A DNA stretch of 30,937 nt from Micromonosporaceae bacterium (GTDB lineage Bacteria > Actinomycetota > Actinomycetes > Mycobacteriales > Micromonosporaceae). Each line of letters opens with the position of its first letter. Within the stretch, counting starts at the first letter, position 1. The notes under the pieces are model-generated. The model made no database searches, had not been told where the DNA came from, and saw only the letters and a list, made by a program, of their open reading frames with translations. Location: assembly GCA_003543035.1 (NCBI GenBank), contig DPJL01000007.1, positions 18,765 through 49,701 of the forward strand. The letters run 5' to 3'. Of this stretch, positions 7,273 to 15,038 are shown one piece after another. A program made the position numbers and the translations under genes.

Positions 7273-7527
7273 ATGAGGACCGATGTGCGCCAGTTCGTCA
7301 TTGAAGCGATCGCGGCCATGAACTATCCGGTCGACGGCGTCGATGCGGACACGCCCCTCGGCAGCGCCGGCATCGACCTCGAATCGCTGGCAGTGGCTGA
7401 GCTGGCGGTCAGGGTGGAGGACGAGTTCGGGGTGAAGTTCGCCGATGAGGAGGCTGAGGAGATGGCCGGTATGACGGTGGGCGAATTCGCCGACGCGATC
7501 CAGTCCCGCACGAGCGCGGCTGCCTAA
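7273..7527 (+). CDS. Acyl carrier protein (1)
   Basis: 84-residue acyl carrier protein. The phosphopantetheine site is Ser38 in GIDLESLAVAEL, followed by the helix-III region EDEFGVKFADEE. The DLES form differs from the usual GxDSL by one inserted position and, from memory, is seen in carrier proteins of reducing type II PKS systems. I chose the ATG at 7273 because AAAGGA ends about 10 bases upstream. The in-frame GTG at 7264 is too close to that RBS. It opens a rightward operon that includes two ketosynthases and a ligase, and it is the likely tether of the growing acyl chain. Confidence 0.88.
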   Translation: MRTDVRQFVIEAIAAMNYPVDGVDADTPLGSAGIDLESLAVAELAVRVEDEFGVKFADEEAEEMAGMTVGEFADAIQSRTSAAA

Positions 7528-7757
7528 TGAGCCGGGTTCTCAGCCGGGACGAAGTGATCGAGATGCTGGCGACCTATGGCGACCGGTCGGTCGACCAGGT
7601 CCGCGAGCGGATCGACTCGCTTGAGCTCGCCTGGCTGATCCATCAGGTCGAGCAGCGGCACGCCGTGGTGCTCGACCTTGACGACGACTCGCTGATCGAA
7701 ATGTCCACTGTGGACGGTGCGGTAAGTGTGCTCGGCAAGGTGCTCGCCGGTGACTGA
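7527..7757 (+). CDS. Acyl carrier protein (2), short
   Basis: 76-residue carrier-like protein. The candidate phosphopantetheine site is Ser31 in RIDSLELAWLI, followed by an EQRHAVVLDLDDDSL segment resembling helix II to III of ACPs. The usual glycine before DSL is replaced by Arg-Ile, so the fold call rests on the DSLE core and overall length. Its ATG overlaps the stop of carrier 1 (TAATG), which implies coupled translation and near-equal amounts. Two different carriers side by side suggest separate loads, for example a starter and an extender or an amino acid. It contains one copy of the 13-bp element at 7703. Confidence 0.75.
   Translation: MSRVLSRDEVIEMLATYGDRSVDQVRERIDSLELAWLIHQVEQRHAVVLDLDDDSLIEMSTVDGAVSVLGKVLAGD
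7703..7715 (+). repeat. 13-bp element GTCCACTGTGGAC, copy 1
   Basis: Exact copy inside the ACP2 gene, with 6-bp inverted arms around a central T. See copies at 16555 and 26981. Confidence 0.6.
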
Positions 7758-8775
7758 GTCCGTGGCGATCACCGGGATGGCCGTGGCCAGTGCCTATGGC
7801 CACGGTACTGAGGCGTTGCTGGCCGGAGTCCTCTCTGGCAAGCCCGCCTTCAGCCCGGTGACCCGCTTCGACATCAACGGGCGGAGAGTCGGCGTTGCCG
7901 CGACTCTGCCCGGATCGCCGGATCTGCTGGCGTTATTGACCTCCGCACTCGAGGAAGTCGGTGCCTCCGCCTCGGATCGCTTGCACCTCGCGATTCACAA
8001 CGCGGGCACATTGCTGCCGGGCTGGGATAAGGTGCGTACGTATACGAGTGCGTGTGTGGCGGCGTCGGAGGCGGTAGCCGACGCAGCCGCCGCGATAGCG
8101 CTCGGAGACGCTCAGCGGGTGGTAGTCGCGGCCGGGTACCTGGTCGAGCCCTACCAGTTCGCGCTCTTCGACGCGGGCCGGGCGCTCGCCGTCGACGAAG
8201 CCGTGCGCCCCTTCAGCCTGGGGCGCAAGGGAATCCTGCTCGGTGATGGGGTCACCGCGATCGTGCTCGAAGCGGCCGGCTCGACGGCCGCCAAGCCGCT
8301 CGCCTGGGTGCGGGGTTGGGGCCGGGCGGGCGACGCCTATCATGTGTGCCAGCCTCGCCCGGACGGCTCGGGAATGGCTCGAGCCATCGAGGCCGCTATG
8401 CGCCGGGCTGCAATAACTCCGCTGGACCTTGGCTATGTCAACGCGCACGGCTCGGGCTCGCAGCAAAGCGATGTAGCCGAAGCCAACGCGCTACGCCTGG
8501 CGTTAGGTGTAATTGGCCAGAGCGTGCCGGTGAGTTCTACCAAGTCGTTGCACGGTCAGGCATTGGAAGCCTCCCCGCTGATCGAGCTCATCGCCACCGT
8601 GCTGGCGATGCGGGAGGGGCAGCTTCCCGCCAACGCCGGGTTCCTCGAGCCCGACCTGGAATGCCCGCTCAACCTGATCCTTGACGAGCCGCTCGGTGCG
8701 AAGCCGCGATACGCGCTCAGTCTGAATTCGGCCTTTGGTGGCGCGAACACGGCACTGGTGGTGGGTGCGCCGTGA
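7750..8775 (+). CDS. Beta-ketoacyl synthase, small
   Basis: Condensing enzyme of about 341 residues, some 70 shorter than FabF or KS-alpha. The Cys-His-His triad is complete: Cys102 (YTSACVAAS), His233 (VNAHGSGSQQSD) and His268 (STKSLHG), with Lys265. The C-terminal NSAFGGANTAL glycine loop is present, so catalytic competence is likely. Missing length lies in the N-terminal half, between the first strand and the cysteine. I chose the GTG at 7750, which overlaps the ACP2 stop by 8 bases. It is followed by a GTGA overlap with the half-size condensing-enzyme-like gene, with which it may pair as a KS and chain-length-factor-like dimer. Confidence 0.85.
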   Translation: MTESVAITGMAVASAYGHGTEALLAGVLSGKPAFSPVTRFDINGRRVGVAATLPGSPDLLALLTSALEEVGASASDRLHLAIHNAGTLLPGWDKVRTYTSACVAASEAVADAAAAIALGDAQRVVVAAGYLVEPYQFALFDAGRALAVDEAVRPFSLGRKGILLGDGVTAIVLEAAGSTAAKPLAWVRGWGRAGDAYHVCQPRPDGSGMARAIEAAMRRAAITPLDLGYVNAHGSGSQQSDVAEANALRLALGVIGQSVPVSSTKSLHGQALEASPLIELIATVLAMREGQLPANAGFLEPDLECPLNLILDEPLGAKPRYALSLNSAFGGANTALVVGAP

Positions 8776-9251
8776 TCACGCTTGCCCAGGCCCGCTGGCC
8801 CGAGTCCGAAGTGGACAGTGTCCCCACTTTGGCAGGCTTCGTGGAGTCGTCCTTCAGCCCGCTTGTCGCCGAAGTGGCGCGGCGCTGCCTTTCTCAGGCA
8901 ACCGTCCACGAGCGGACCGCGGTCATCATCGTGAGTTGCTCCGGCGATGTGACCACCGCGGTGGCCACGGCACAGGCGGTCGACGCGGGGACCAGGCTCG
9001 GGCCGCTGCTCTTCTTCCAAGCGGTGCCCAACGCGGTGGCCGGATACATCGCAGCGATTTGGAATCTGACCGGGCCGGTGGTGTGCCTGAGCCCGGCAAG
9101 CCCCGAGTCGCAAGACGGCTTGGAGCTGGCGGACCTGCTCATCCGGGACGGCGACGCGGACCAAGCTTTGATCATTTCAGTGGAACAGGCCATGACGGAA
9201 GGCGAGCGCGATAGTGCGGTCGCCGTCCTGGTGAAAGGAGAGCAGCCGTGA
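8772..9251 (+). CDS. Half-size ketosynthase-like protein (Ketoacyl-synt_2 type)
   Basis: 159-residue protein resembling the short N-terminal condensing-enzyme domain known as Ketoacyl-synt_2, which in aryl-polyene-like clusters accompanies ketosynthases. The clue is LLFFQAVPNAVAGYIAAIWNLTGP (about 76-99 in two parts: FFQAVPNAVAG and IWNLTGPVVCLS), equivalent to the segment before the active-site cysteine loop of thiolase folds. There is no His-containing C-terminal half, so it is probably a structural or chain-length partner rather than a catalyst. Its GTG overlaps the previous stop by four bases (GTGA), and the next gene overlaps it the same way. A truncated ketosynthase is the alternative, but the tight coupling suggests a functional small protein. 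Confidence 0.65.
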   Translation: MITLAQARWPESEVDSVPTLAGFVESSFSPLVAEVARRCLSQATVHERTAVIIVSCSGDVTTAVATAQAVDAGTRLGPLLFFQAVPNAVAGYIAAIWNLTGPVVCLSPASPESQDGLELADLLIRDGDADQALIISVEQAMTEGERDSAVAVLVKGEQP

Positions 9252-10843
9252 CAGGTGCCAATTTGAGGGCGACCCTTGCCGCCGATCCCGAACTCGGGGC
9301 GGCGAATGTGGTGACCCGGCTGCTGGAACACGGTGCCGATCCGGCCGGCCCGGGCATCGGCTTTGACACCGACGTTGACGGCCTGGGAACGACGCTGAAC
9401 CTCGGGCAACTCGATGAACGGATCGACGCCCGGGTGGCATCGCTTGTGGCCAAAGGGGTCAAGCCCCGGGACCCGGTTGCGGTGTTTGTGAGCTCGGCGG
9501 CCGACTGCTTCCTCAACTTCATGGCGCTCAACCGGTTGGGTGCGATTCCGGCGTTGATGAACCCGAACATGCCGATGGACATCGCGGTGCTCTACGTCGA
9601 GAAGCTTCGTGCGACCGGGGTCATCACCGACCCGAAGCACCGGCTGGCCGACGACAACTGGGACGCCGCCTCGCTTGGCACAGGTGACCCCGCTGTCGCA
9701 CCGAAGCCGTATCGGCACCATCAGGATGACCCGATCGCCATCACGCATTCGTCTGGTACGACCCGGATGCCGACCGCCGTGGTGCACTCACATGGCAGTC
9801 TTTTCGCGGCAACGCGCCGGATCCGGTTGTCGGGCCCGCGTGCTCAGGGCACGGAGCGAGTGCTCAGCGCGCTGCCCGCCCCGCACACGGCCGGCATCCT
9901 CACCGTGAATCAGGCTCTGTGCAACCGGGCCGAGTTGCTCTTCCTCTCCACTCAGGACGACGCGGATAAGATCATTGATGCGATCGAGGCGTGGAAACCG
10001 ACCGGTGTCTTCGGCTTCGCGGTGACCTGGGCCGAGATGGCCCGGCACGATCTGACCAAGCGCGATCTCTCGTCTGTGGCGATCTGGTTCAACACCGGGG
10101 ACTGCGCGCATGAGGCGCACATCAGGCGACTGGTCGCGGTCGGCAGTCACGTCACGGTGACCTCCGAGGGCCGCGTAACGGTGCCGGGATCGACCTTCTA
10201 CGACGGGATCGGCTCGACGGAGATGGGGCACTCGGCGTTCCACATTGGACATCGAGTGGACACGAACCGTTACGGCCGTTGCGTTGGTAAGCCGCATGTC
10301 TTCGCCGATGTGCGGATCCTCAACATGGAAACCGGCGACGAGCTGCCCGTCGGCGTGGTCGGCCACCTCGGGCTCAAGTCGCCGACCTTGGCGCTGGGCT
10401 ATTGGAACGACTCGGTGCAGACCTACCGCACCCGTTTCGCCGGCTATTACCTCACCGGGGACCTGATGTACCGGGACGAGGAGGGCTACTACTACCACAT
10501 GGATCGGGCGGTGGACTCCGTCGACCTCGGCAACGGCAAGTGGCTCTATACCTCCATGTCGGAGGAGACGATCCTGGCCCGCAACCCCGACATCCGCGAC
10601 TGCACGGTAGTGGCGATCACCGTCGACGGCCAGGTGGTCTCCGACGTGCTGCTCCTGCTCGCCGACGATGCATCACCGGACGTCGACCGATTCGACGCGG
10701 TGCGCAACTCGCTCGAGCCACATGTGGCTGCCACGCTTCGCAACGTCGTCACGGTCACCGACGAGGACATCGTCACCGGGCCCACCGGAAAAGTGCGCAA
10801 GTTCCTTATGCGGCAACGTCATTTAGCGGCGGCTGGGTCATGA
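9248..10843 (+). CDS. ANL superfamily ligase with degenerate A3 motif (2)
   Basis: AMP-forming ligase of 531 residues. A5 (YDGIGSTEMG), A7 (LTGDLMYRD) and the catalytic A10 lysine (TGPTGKVRKF, about K515) are normal. The P-loop-like A3 motif reads HSSGTTRMPTAVVHSH (about 167-182), where Gly-x-Pro-Lys is replaced by Arg-Met-Pro-Thr, so the conserved A3 lysine is missing. Adenylation may still occur because A10 is intact. It is coupled by GTGA to the half ketosynthase gene and by ATGA to the following ketosynthase, so it probably supplies the acyl unit used by these condensing enzymes. Substrate unknown. Confidence 0.82.
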   Translation: MTGANLRATLAADPELGAANVVTRLLEHGADPAGPGIGFDTDVDGLGTTLNLGQLDERIDARVASLVAKGVKPRDPVAVFVSSAADCFLNFMALNRLGAIPALMNPNMPMDIAVLYVEKLRATGVITDPKHRLADDNWDAASLGTGDPAVAPKPYRHHQDDPIAITHSSGTTRMPTAVVHSHGSLFAATRRIRLSGPRAQGTERVLSALPAPHTAGILTVNQALCNRAELLFLSTQDDADKIIDAIEAWKPTGVFGFAVTWAEMARHDLTKRDLSSVAIWFNTGDCAHEAHIRRLVAVGSHVTVTSEGRVTVPGSTFYDGIGSTEMGHSAFHIGHRVDTNRYGRCVGKPHVFADVRILNMETGDELPVGVVGHLGLKSPTLALGYWNDSVQTYRTRFAGYYLTGDLMYRDEEGYYYHMDRAVDSVDLGNGKWLYTSMSEETILARNPDIRDCTVVAITVDGQVVSDVLLLLADDASPDVDRFDAVRNSLEPHVAATLRNVVTVTDEDIVTGPTGKVRKFLMRQRHLAAAGS

Positions 10844-12138
10844 GCGCGTCGGACATTGTCGTCACGGGAATCGGGCTGGTCACCCCGGCCGGGCGTGGGC
10901 CGCACAAGGTTTTCGAGGCGCTCTGCGAGGGACACTCCGGCCTGGTCAACCCGCCCGAAGGGCACCCCGCCTACGGCTCGCTCGAGGTGATGGGGGCGTC
11001 GGAAGCGATCGACCCGGCAAGCGTGATGCCCGGGCCCGAGTCGAGGACGGTCGACCGCTACATCGTCATGGCACTGGTCGCCGCGGCTGACGCGCTAGCC
11101 GATGCCAACCTGGTGGTGGGCCGGGATGTCGATCCCTATCGGGCGGCGAGCGTGGTTTCCGGTACAGGCGGATTGGCGGCTCTTGAAGCGCAAGTGGTCA
11201 CCCGCACGCAAAAGGGCCGGATGGGCGTGAGCCCATACCTGTTGCCGGGCATGTTGCCGAACATGGGCACGGCCCGCATCGCGATCAAGCACAATTTGCG
11301 CGGTTACAGCTCCTCGATCGGCACCGCATGCGCCGCCGGGGCACAGTCCATTGCGGAGGGCATGCGCTTGCTCCGGGCGGGCGATGCGGACGTGGTGGTC
11401 TGCGGATGCTCGGAGGCGCCGCTCTTCCCGACCCTGGCGGACACCTTCGGCAACGCGCGGGCGCTGGCCAAGGGCTGGAGTGACAACCCGACCCGGGCGA
11501 GCCGGCCATTCGATCAGCGCCGCAACGGTTTAGTGCTGGCCGAAGGCGCCGGAGTCCTTGTGCTGGAACGGGCTGAGCATGCGGATGCCCGGGGGGCGGC
11601 GGCCTACGCGACCCTGCACGGCTGGGGTATGACCACCGACGCGCACCATCCGACCACACCACGGCCGGACGGCGAAGGCGCGGCAGAGTCGATGCGCCTG
11701 GCGCTCAAGGACGCGGGGCTCTCGCCGCGCGAAATCGGTTATCTCAACGCTCACGGCACCAGCACCAAACTCGGTGACGTGGCGGAGTCGCTCGCCATCC
11801 GGACGGTCTTCGGGGATGACCTTCCGCCGGTGAGCTCAAGCAAGGCGGTCACCGGGCACATGCTCGGGGCTTCGGGGGTGGTGGAGGCGGCCGCGAGCAT
11901 GATGGCGATCGGTCACGGAATGCTGCCGCCAACGCACAATTTGGACGACCCGGATCCAGCGTGCGAATTGGACCATATCCGGGGCGCAGCCCGTAACAGC
12001 AGCATCGAATTTGCTCTATCTAATTCCTTCGGATTCGGTGGTCACAATGTAAGCCTTGTCATTGGCCCGCCAAGGGCGAAGCAGAGCCGCTTCAACCCGC
12101 CTGAACGGACCATTGAGAGTTTTCAAATGCTTGACTAG
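10840..12138 (+). CDS. Beta-ketoacyl-ACP synthase (FabF/KS-alpha type)
   Basis: Full-length condensing enzyme of 432 residues. The triad is Cys164 (SIGTACAAGAQS), His305 (LNAHGTSTKLGD) and His340 (SSSKAVTGHMLGAS), with Lys335 and a C-terminal NSFGFGGHN loop. It should catalyse decarboxylative Claisen condensation on carrier-bound substrates. The start is the ATG in the ATGA overlap with the ligase stop. The frame continues upstream to 10402, but only as a shadow of that ligase. This is the last gene of the carrier and ketosynthase operon; 123 bases separate it from hmaS. No ketoreductase, dehydratase or malonyltransferase is encoded nearby, so those would come from primary metabolism or from outside the window. 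Confidence 0.9.
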   Translation: MSASDIVVTGIGLVTPAGRGPHKVFEALCEGHSGLVNPPEGHPAYGSLEVMGASEAIDPASVMPGPESRTVDRYIVMALVAAADALADANLVVGRDVDPYRAASVVSGTGGLAALEAQVVTRTQKGRMGVSPYLLPGMLPNMGTARIAIKHNLRGYSSSIGTACAAGAQSIAEGMRLLRAGDADVVVCGCSEAPLFPTLADTFGNARALAKGWSDNPTRASRPFDQRRNGLVLAEGAGVLVLERAEHADARGAAAYATLHGWGMTTDAHHPTTPRPDGEGAAESMRLALKDAGLSPREIGYLNAHGTSTKLGDVAESLAIRTVFGDDLPPVSSSKAVTGHMLGASGVVEAAASMMAIGHGMLPPTHNLDDPDPACELDHIRGAARNSSIEFALSNSFGFGGHNVSLVIGPPRAKQSRFNPPERTIESFQMLD

Positions 12139-12200
12139 CTTTCAATTAGGCAGGCTCAGAGGCGCCGATCTATGCGCTATTTCAACACGGGGCATCACTC

Positions 12201-12256
12201 CCTACCTTTGTGCGCTCAAAAACCAGGTGGGGCAGAGAAATCGACGAATAGGTAGG
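12201..12256 (+). promoter_or_regulatory. Inverted repeat able to mask the hmaS ribosome binding site
   Basis: CCTACCT (12201-12207) is the exact reverse complement of AGGTAGG (12250-12256), and the latter is the hmaS Shine-Dalgarno, six bases before ATG 12262. If both lie in the leader RNA, a 7-bp helix would hide the RBS. The loop of 42 bases is long, so this could also be chance or a protein site. The 12139-12261 gap holds no gene. Confidence 0.35.
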
Positions 12257-12261
12257 TTCAC

Positions 12262-13341
12262 ATGAACATACTCGGGGTAGACCACCTAGAGTTTTACGTC
12301 GGCGATGCCCGTCAGACGGCCTACTTTCTGTGCACCGCTTTCGGTTTCCGGATTCGCGGCCAGGGTGGACCGCAGACGGGTCTGGCCGGCCAGCGTTCAC
12401 TGCTGCTGCAGCACGGCGACATCAACATCGTGCTGACCTCTGGTCTGGTACCGAATCATCCGGCCACCGAATACGTAGGCCGCCACGGAGACGGCGTCGC
12501 CATCATCGCGATGGCGACCGACGACGCTGGGGCAGCCTATGCCCAGGTTGTCGGCCGGGGGGCGAAGAGCCTTGCCGGCCCCGAGATGCACGAGCGCGAT
12601 GGCAGCGGACAGCTCGTCATCGCCGCGGTTGAGGGTTTCGGCGACGTGACTCACCGGCTCGTGCAGCGGGCCGACGGCAAGGACTTCTGGCTGCCCGGCA
12701 TCGACGAGACGCCGACGCCGGAGCGGGACGACGGTCTGCTGAAGGTCATCGATCACCTGGCGATCTGCGTGCCCAACGGTGATCTGGCCAAGACCTCGAA
12801 GTTCTATCAGGAAGTCTTTGGCTTCAACGAGATCTTCGAGGAGTACATCGAGGTCGGCGGGCAGGGCATGGATTCCAAAGTGGTCCAGAGCTCTTCGCGT
12901 GAGGTGACCTTCACGCTGATCGAGCCCGATGTGAACCGGCGTCCGGGCCAGATCGACGACTTCCTCAGCTGGCACGCCGGGGCAGGCGTGCAGCATGTCG
13001 CCTTCCGCACCGACGACATCATCCGGGCGGTGAGCACCTTCTCCGATCGTGGAGTGGGCTTCCTGAGTACCCCGGCAAGCTACTACGACGCGTTGGAGCA
13101 GCGACTGACCACAGTGGACGTGCCGATCGCCGAGCTGCGTAAGCATGCCGTGCTGGTCGACCAGGACCACTGGGGCCAGATGTTCCAGATCTTCACCCAA
13201 TCCATGCACATCCGCCGGACGCTCTTCCTCGAGCTGATCGAGCGGCACGGGGCACTCACCTTTGGAACTAGCAACATCAAGGCGCTCTACGAGGCCAAAG
13301 AGCGCGAATTGGCGATGTCCGCTGGAGGCGAAAATGCTTGA
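12262..13341 (+). CDS. hmaS: 4-hydroxymandelate synthase
   Basis: Fe(II) dioxygenase of 359 residues with two VOC domains. It converts 4-hydroxyphenylpyruvate and O2 to 4-hydroxymandelate, the committed step to Hpg. The iron facial triad is His165 (VIDHLAIC), His245 (GVQHVAF) and Glu324 (LFLELIERHG). Around residues 203-235, MDSKVVQSSS and NRRPGQIDDFLSWH match glycopeptide-cluster HmaS, including the serine region that separates HmaS from homogentisate-forming HPPD. SNIKALYEA closes the C-terminal helix. AGGTAGG six bases upstream defines the ATG. It heads the operon with PhyH, DUF3050, methyltransferase and E1 genes. HPPD remains a minor alternative, disfavoured by hmo and hpgT. Confidence 0.93.
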   Translation: MNILGVDHLEFYVGDARQTAYFLCTAFGFRIRGQGGPQTGLAGQRSLLLQHGDINIVLTSGLVPNHPATEYVGRHGDGVAIIAMATDDAGAAYAQVVGRGAKSLAGPEMHERDGSGQLVIAAVEGFGDVTHRLVQRADGKDFWLPGIDETPTPERDDGLLKVIDHLAICVPNGDLAKTSKFYQEVFGFNEIFEEYIEVGGQGMDSKVVQSSSREVTFTLIEPDVNRRPGQIDDFLSWHAGAGVQHVAFRTDDIIRAVSTFSDRGVGFLSTPASYYDALEQRLTTVDVPIAELRKHAVLVDQDHWGQMFQIFTQSMHIRRTLFLELIERHGALTFGTSNIKALYEAKERELAMSAGGENA

Positions 13342-14236
13342 GAAGCTGACGGAGGAAGAGCGTGAGTTACTTCCGACCGAACAGGATGTCGCGTTCTATG
13401 CCGAGCACGGCTGGTACCTGACGCCGAAGCTGTTCACCGATGCCGAGGTCGACGAGCTCGTGGAGGCGAGCGAGCGGTTCTACGCCGGGGAACGGGATCG
13501 CACCCTGCCGTTGCGGCCACCCAAATTGGCCTATTGGGAGCCCGAGGACGGCCCGGTGCAGCGGCACAACGATTACGTGCACTACGAAAGCGATGCGCTG
13601 GCTCGCATCCTACGTAAGCCACTCATCGGCGCGGTCGCGGCAAGGCTTGCCCAGGCCGAGGAGATCCGCATCTTCCAATCGACGCTGATCTACAAGCCGC
13701 CGCGGCCGGACGAGCCGAGCAACATCGTGCCCTGGCACTTCGACCGGCACTACTGGTCTTCCTGCACCTCAGAAAGGATGCTCACCGCCTTCATCCCCTT
13801 CCACGACTGCGGCGAAGAGATGGGCACCATCACGATGGTCGATGGCAGCCACGCTTGGAAGGAAATCGGCAATGACGACACGACAGTGCGCCATTTCGCC
13901 GAGCGCGACAAAGAGGATCTCGAGGAGAAGCTGACCCGCAACGCGGAGTTCAACAATACCGATGTCCGCAAGATCCCGATGGTCATTCCCAAGGGGCACA
14001 TGAGTTTCCACCACTGCCGCACCTATCACGGCAGTGCCGGCAACCGCAGTGACCGCCCGAGGCGAGCCATCTCGTTCCACCTGCAGGACGGCGACAACGA
14101 ATACCGCCGCTATGAGCTCAGCGACGGCACTGTCGTTTCCTACAACCATGACGTGCTCGTCCGTCAAACACCCGACGGTCGCCCAGATTACGGCGATCCA
14201 ACATATTGCCCAGTCATCTGGTCCGAGTCCAACTAA
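13334..14236 (+). CDS. PhyH-family Fe(II)/2-oxoglutarate oxygenase
   Basis: Phytanoyl-CoA dioxygenase-like protein of 300 residues. The iron ligands are His135 and Asp137 (VPWHFDRH) and His232 (CRTYHGSAG), and an Arg near 244 (RPRRAISFHL) suits 2-oxoglutarate binding. It should hydroxylate, desaturate or otherwise oxidise an aliphatic C-H bond, on a small molecule or a carrier-bound substrate. I chose the ATG at 13334, which has GGAGG five bases upstream and overlaps the hmaS stop by 8 bases. The frame remains open back to 13262, but only inside hmaS. Coupling to hmaS ties it to the Hpg-derived product. Confidence 0.88.
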   Translation: MLEKLTEEERELLPTEQDVAFYAEHGWYLTPKLFTDAEVDELVEASERFYAGERDRTLPLRPPKLAYWEPEDGPVQRHNDYVHYESDALARILRKPLIGAVAARLAQAEEIRIFQSTLIYKPPRPDEPSNIVPWHFDRHYWSSCTSERMLTAFIPFHDCGEEMGTITMVDGSHAWKEIGNDDTTVRHFAERDKEDLEEKLTRNAEFNNTDVRKIPMVIPKGHMSFHHCRTYHGSAGNRSDRPRRAISFHLQDGDNEYRRYELSDGTVVSYNHDVLVRQTPDGRPDYGDPTYCPVIWSESN

Positions 14237-14246
14237 GGAGAACCGA

Positions 14247-15038
14247 ATGTCCCGCTACGACTGGGGCCAGACGCACCCCGGCATCACCCGGCTCAAGGAA
14301 GCAATCAGCGCCGAGCGGAACCGGGTCGTCGCGCACCCGCTCTACGCAAACCTGGACACGCACCAGGCGATCGTCACCTTCATGGAGCACCACGTCTTCG
14401 CGGTATGGGACTTCATGTCCCTGCTGAAGTCGTTGCAGCGCAACCTTACCTGCGTCGAGCTGCCGTGGATTCCGACTGGCCCGACCGGCAGCCGCCGGCT
14501 CATCAACGACATCGTGCTGGTGGAGGAGAGCGACCTGCTCGGTGGCGGCTTCATCTCGCATTTCGAGCTTTACATCAACGGCATGGACCAGGCCGGTGCG
14601 GACACCACGGTCATCAACGGATTCATCGACCGGCTGCGCGCCGGGACACCGGTGCCTCAGGCCATGGATGAGGCCGGAGTGCCCGTAGTGTCGGCCGACT
14701 TCGTCCGTACCACCTGGGACTTCATCGAGAACCTGCCGGTGCACTGTCAGGCGGCCGCCTTCGCCTTCGGCCGTGAAGATCTGATCCCGGACATGTTCCA
14801 GCAGGTCGTGATGGTGAACAAGGAGGGTGGCCGGCTCGACACCTTCGTGGACTACCTGGAGCGCCACATCGAGGTCGACGGCGAAGAGCACACGCCTATG
14901 GCCATGCAGATGCTCGCCGACCTTTGCGGGGACGACGACGTCAAGTGGCAGCAGGCCGCGGACACCATCAACACCGCACTTGCGGCACGCCAGCAACTCT
15001 GGGGCGGGATCCTCTCCGCCATCAAAGATGCTCGCTAG
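14247..15038 (+). CDS. DUF3050 heme-oxygenase-like diiron-type oxidase
   Basis: 263-residue helical protein of the DUF3050 family. Probable metal ligands are E47-H48-H49 (FMEHHVFAVWDFM), E93/E94 (VLVEESD), H105/E107 (SHFELY) and a clear H-x3-D-x3-H motif at H207, D211 and H215. This pattern is typical of heme-oxygenase-like diiron oxidases, whose characterised members carry out N-oxygenation, decarboxylation or C-C cleavage. The DUF3050 reaction is not known to me. AAGGAG lies six bases before the ATG. The previous gene ends 10 bases upstream, and the methyltransferase start overlaps its end by 11 bases, so it belongs to the hmaS operon. Confidence 0.85.
   Translation: MSRYDWGQTHPGITRLKEAISAERNRVVAHPLYANLDTHQAIVTFMEHHVFAVWDFMSLLKSLQRNLTCVELPWIPTGPTGSRRLINDIVLVEESDLLGGGFISHFELYINGMDQAGADTTVINGFIDRLRAGTPVPQAMDEAGVPVVSADFVRTTWDFIENLPVHCQAAAFAFGREDLIPDMFQQVVMVNKEGGRLDTFVDYLERHIEVDGEEHTPMAMQMLADLCGDDDVKWQQAADTINTALAARQQLWGGILSAIKDAR

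Noticed and set aside
10402..10839. N-terminal extension of the full-length ketosynthase
   Set aside because: It is a shadow of ligase 2; the ATG at 10840 in an ATGA overlap begins a standard ketosynthase N-terminus.
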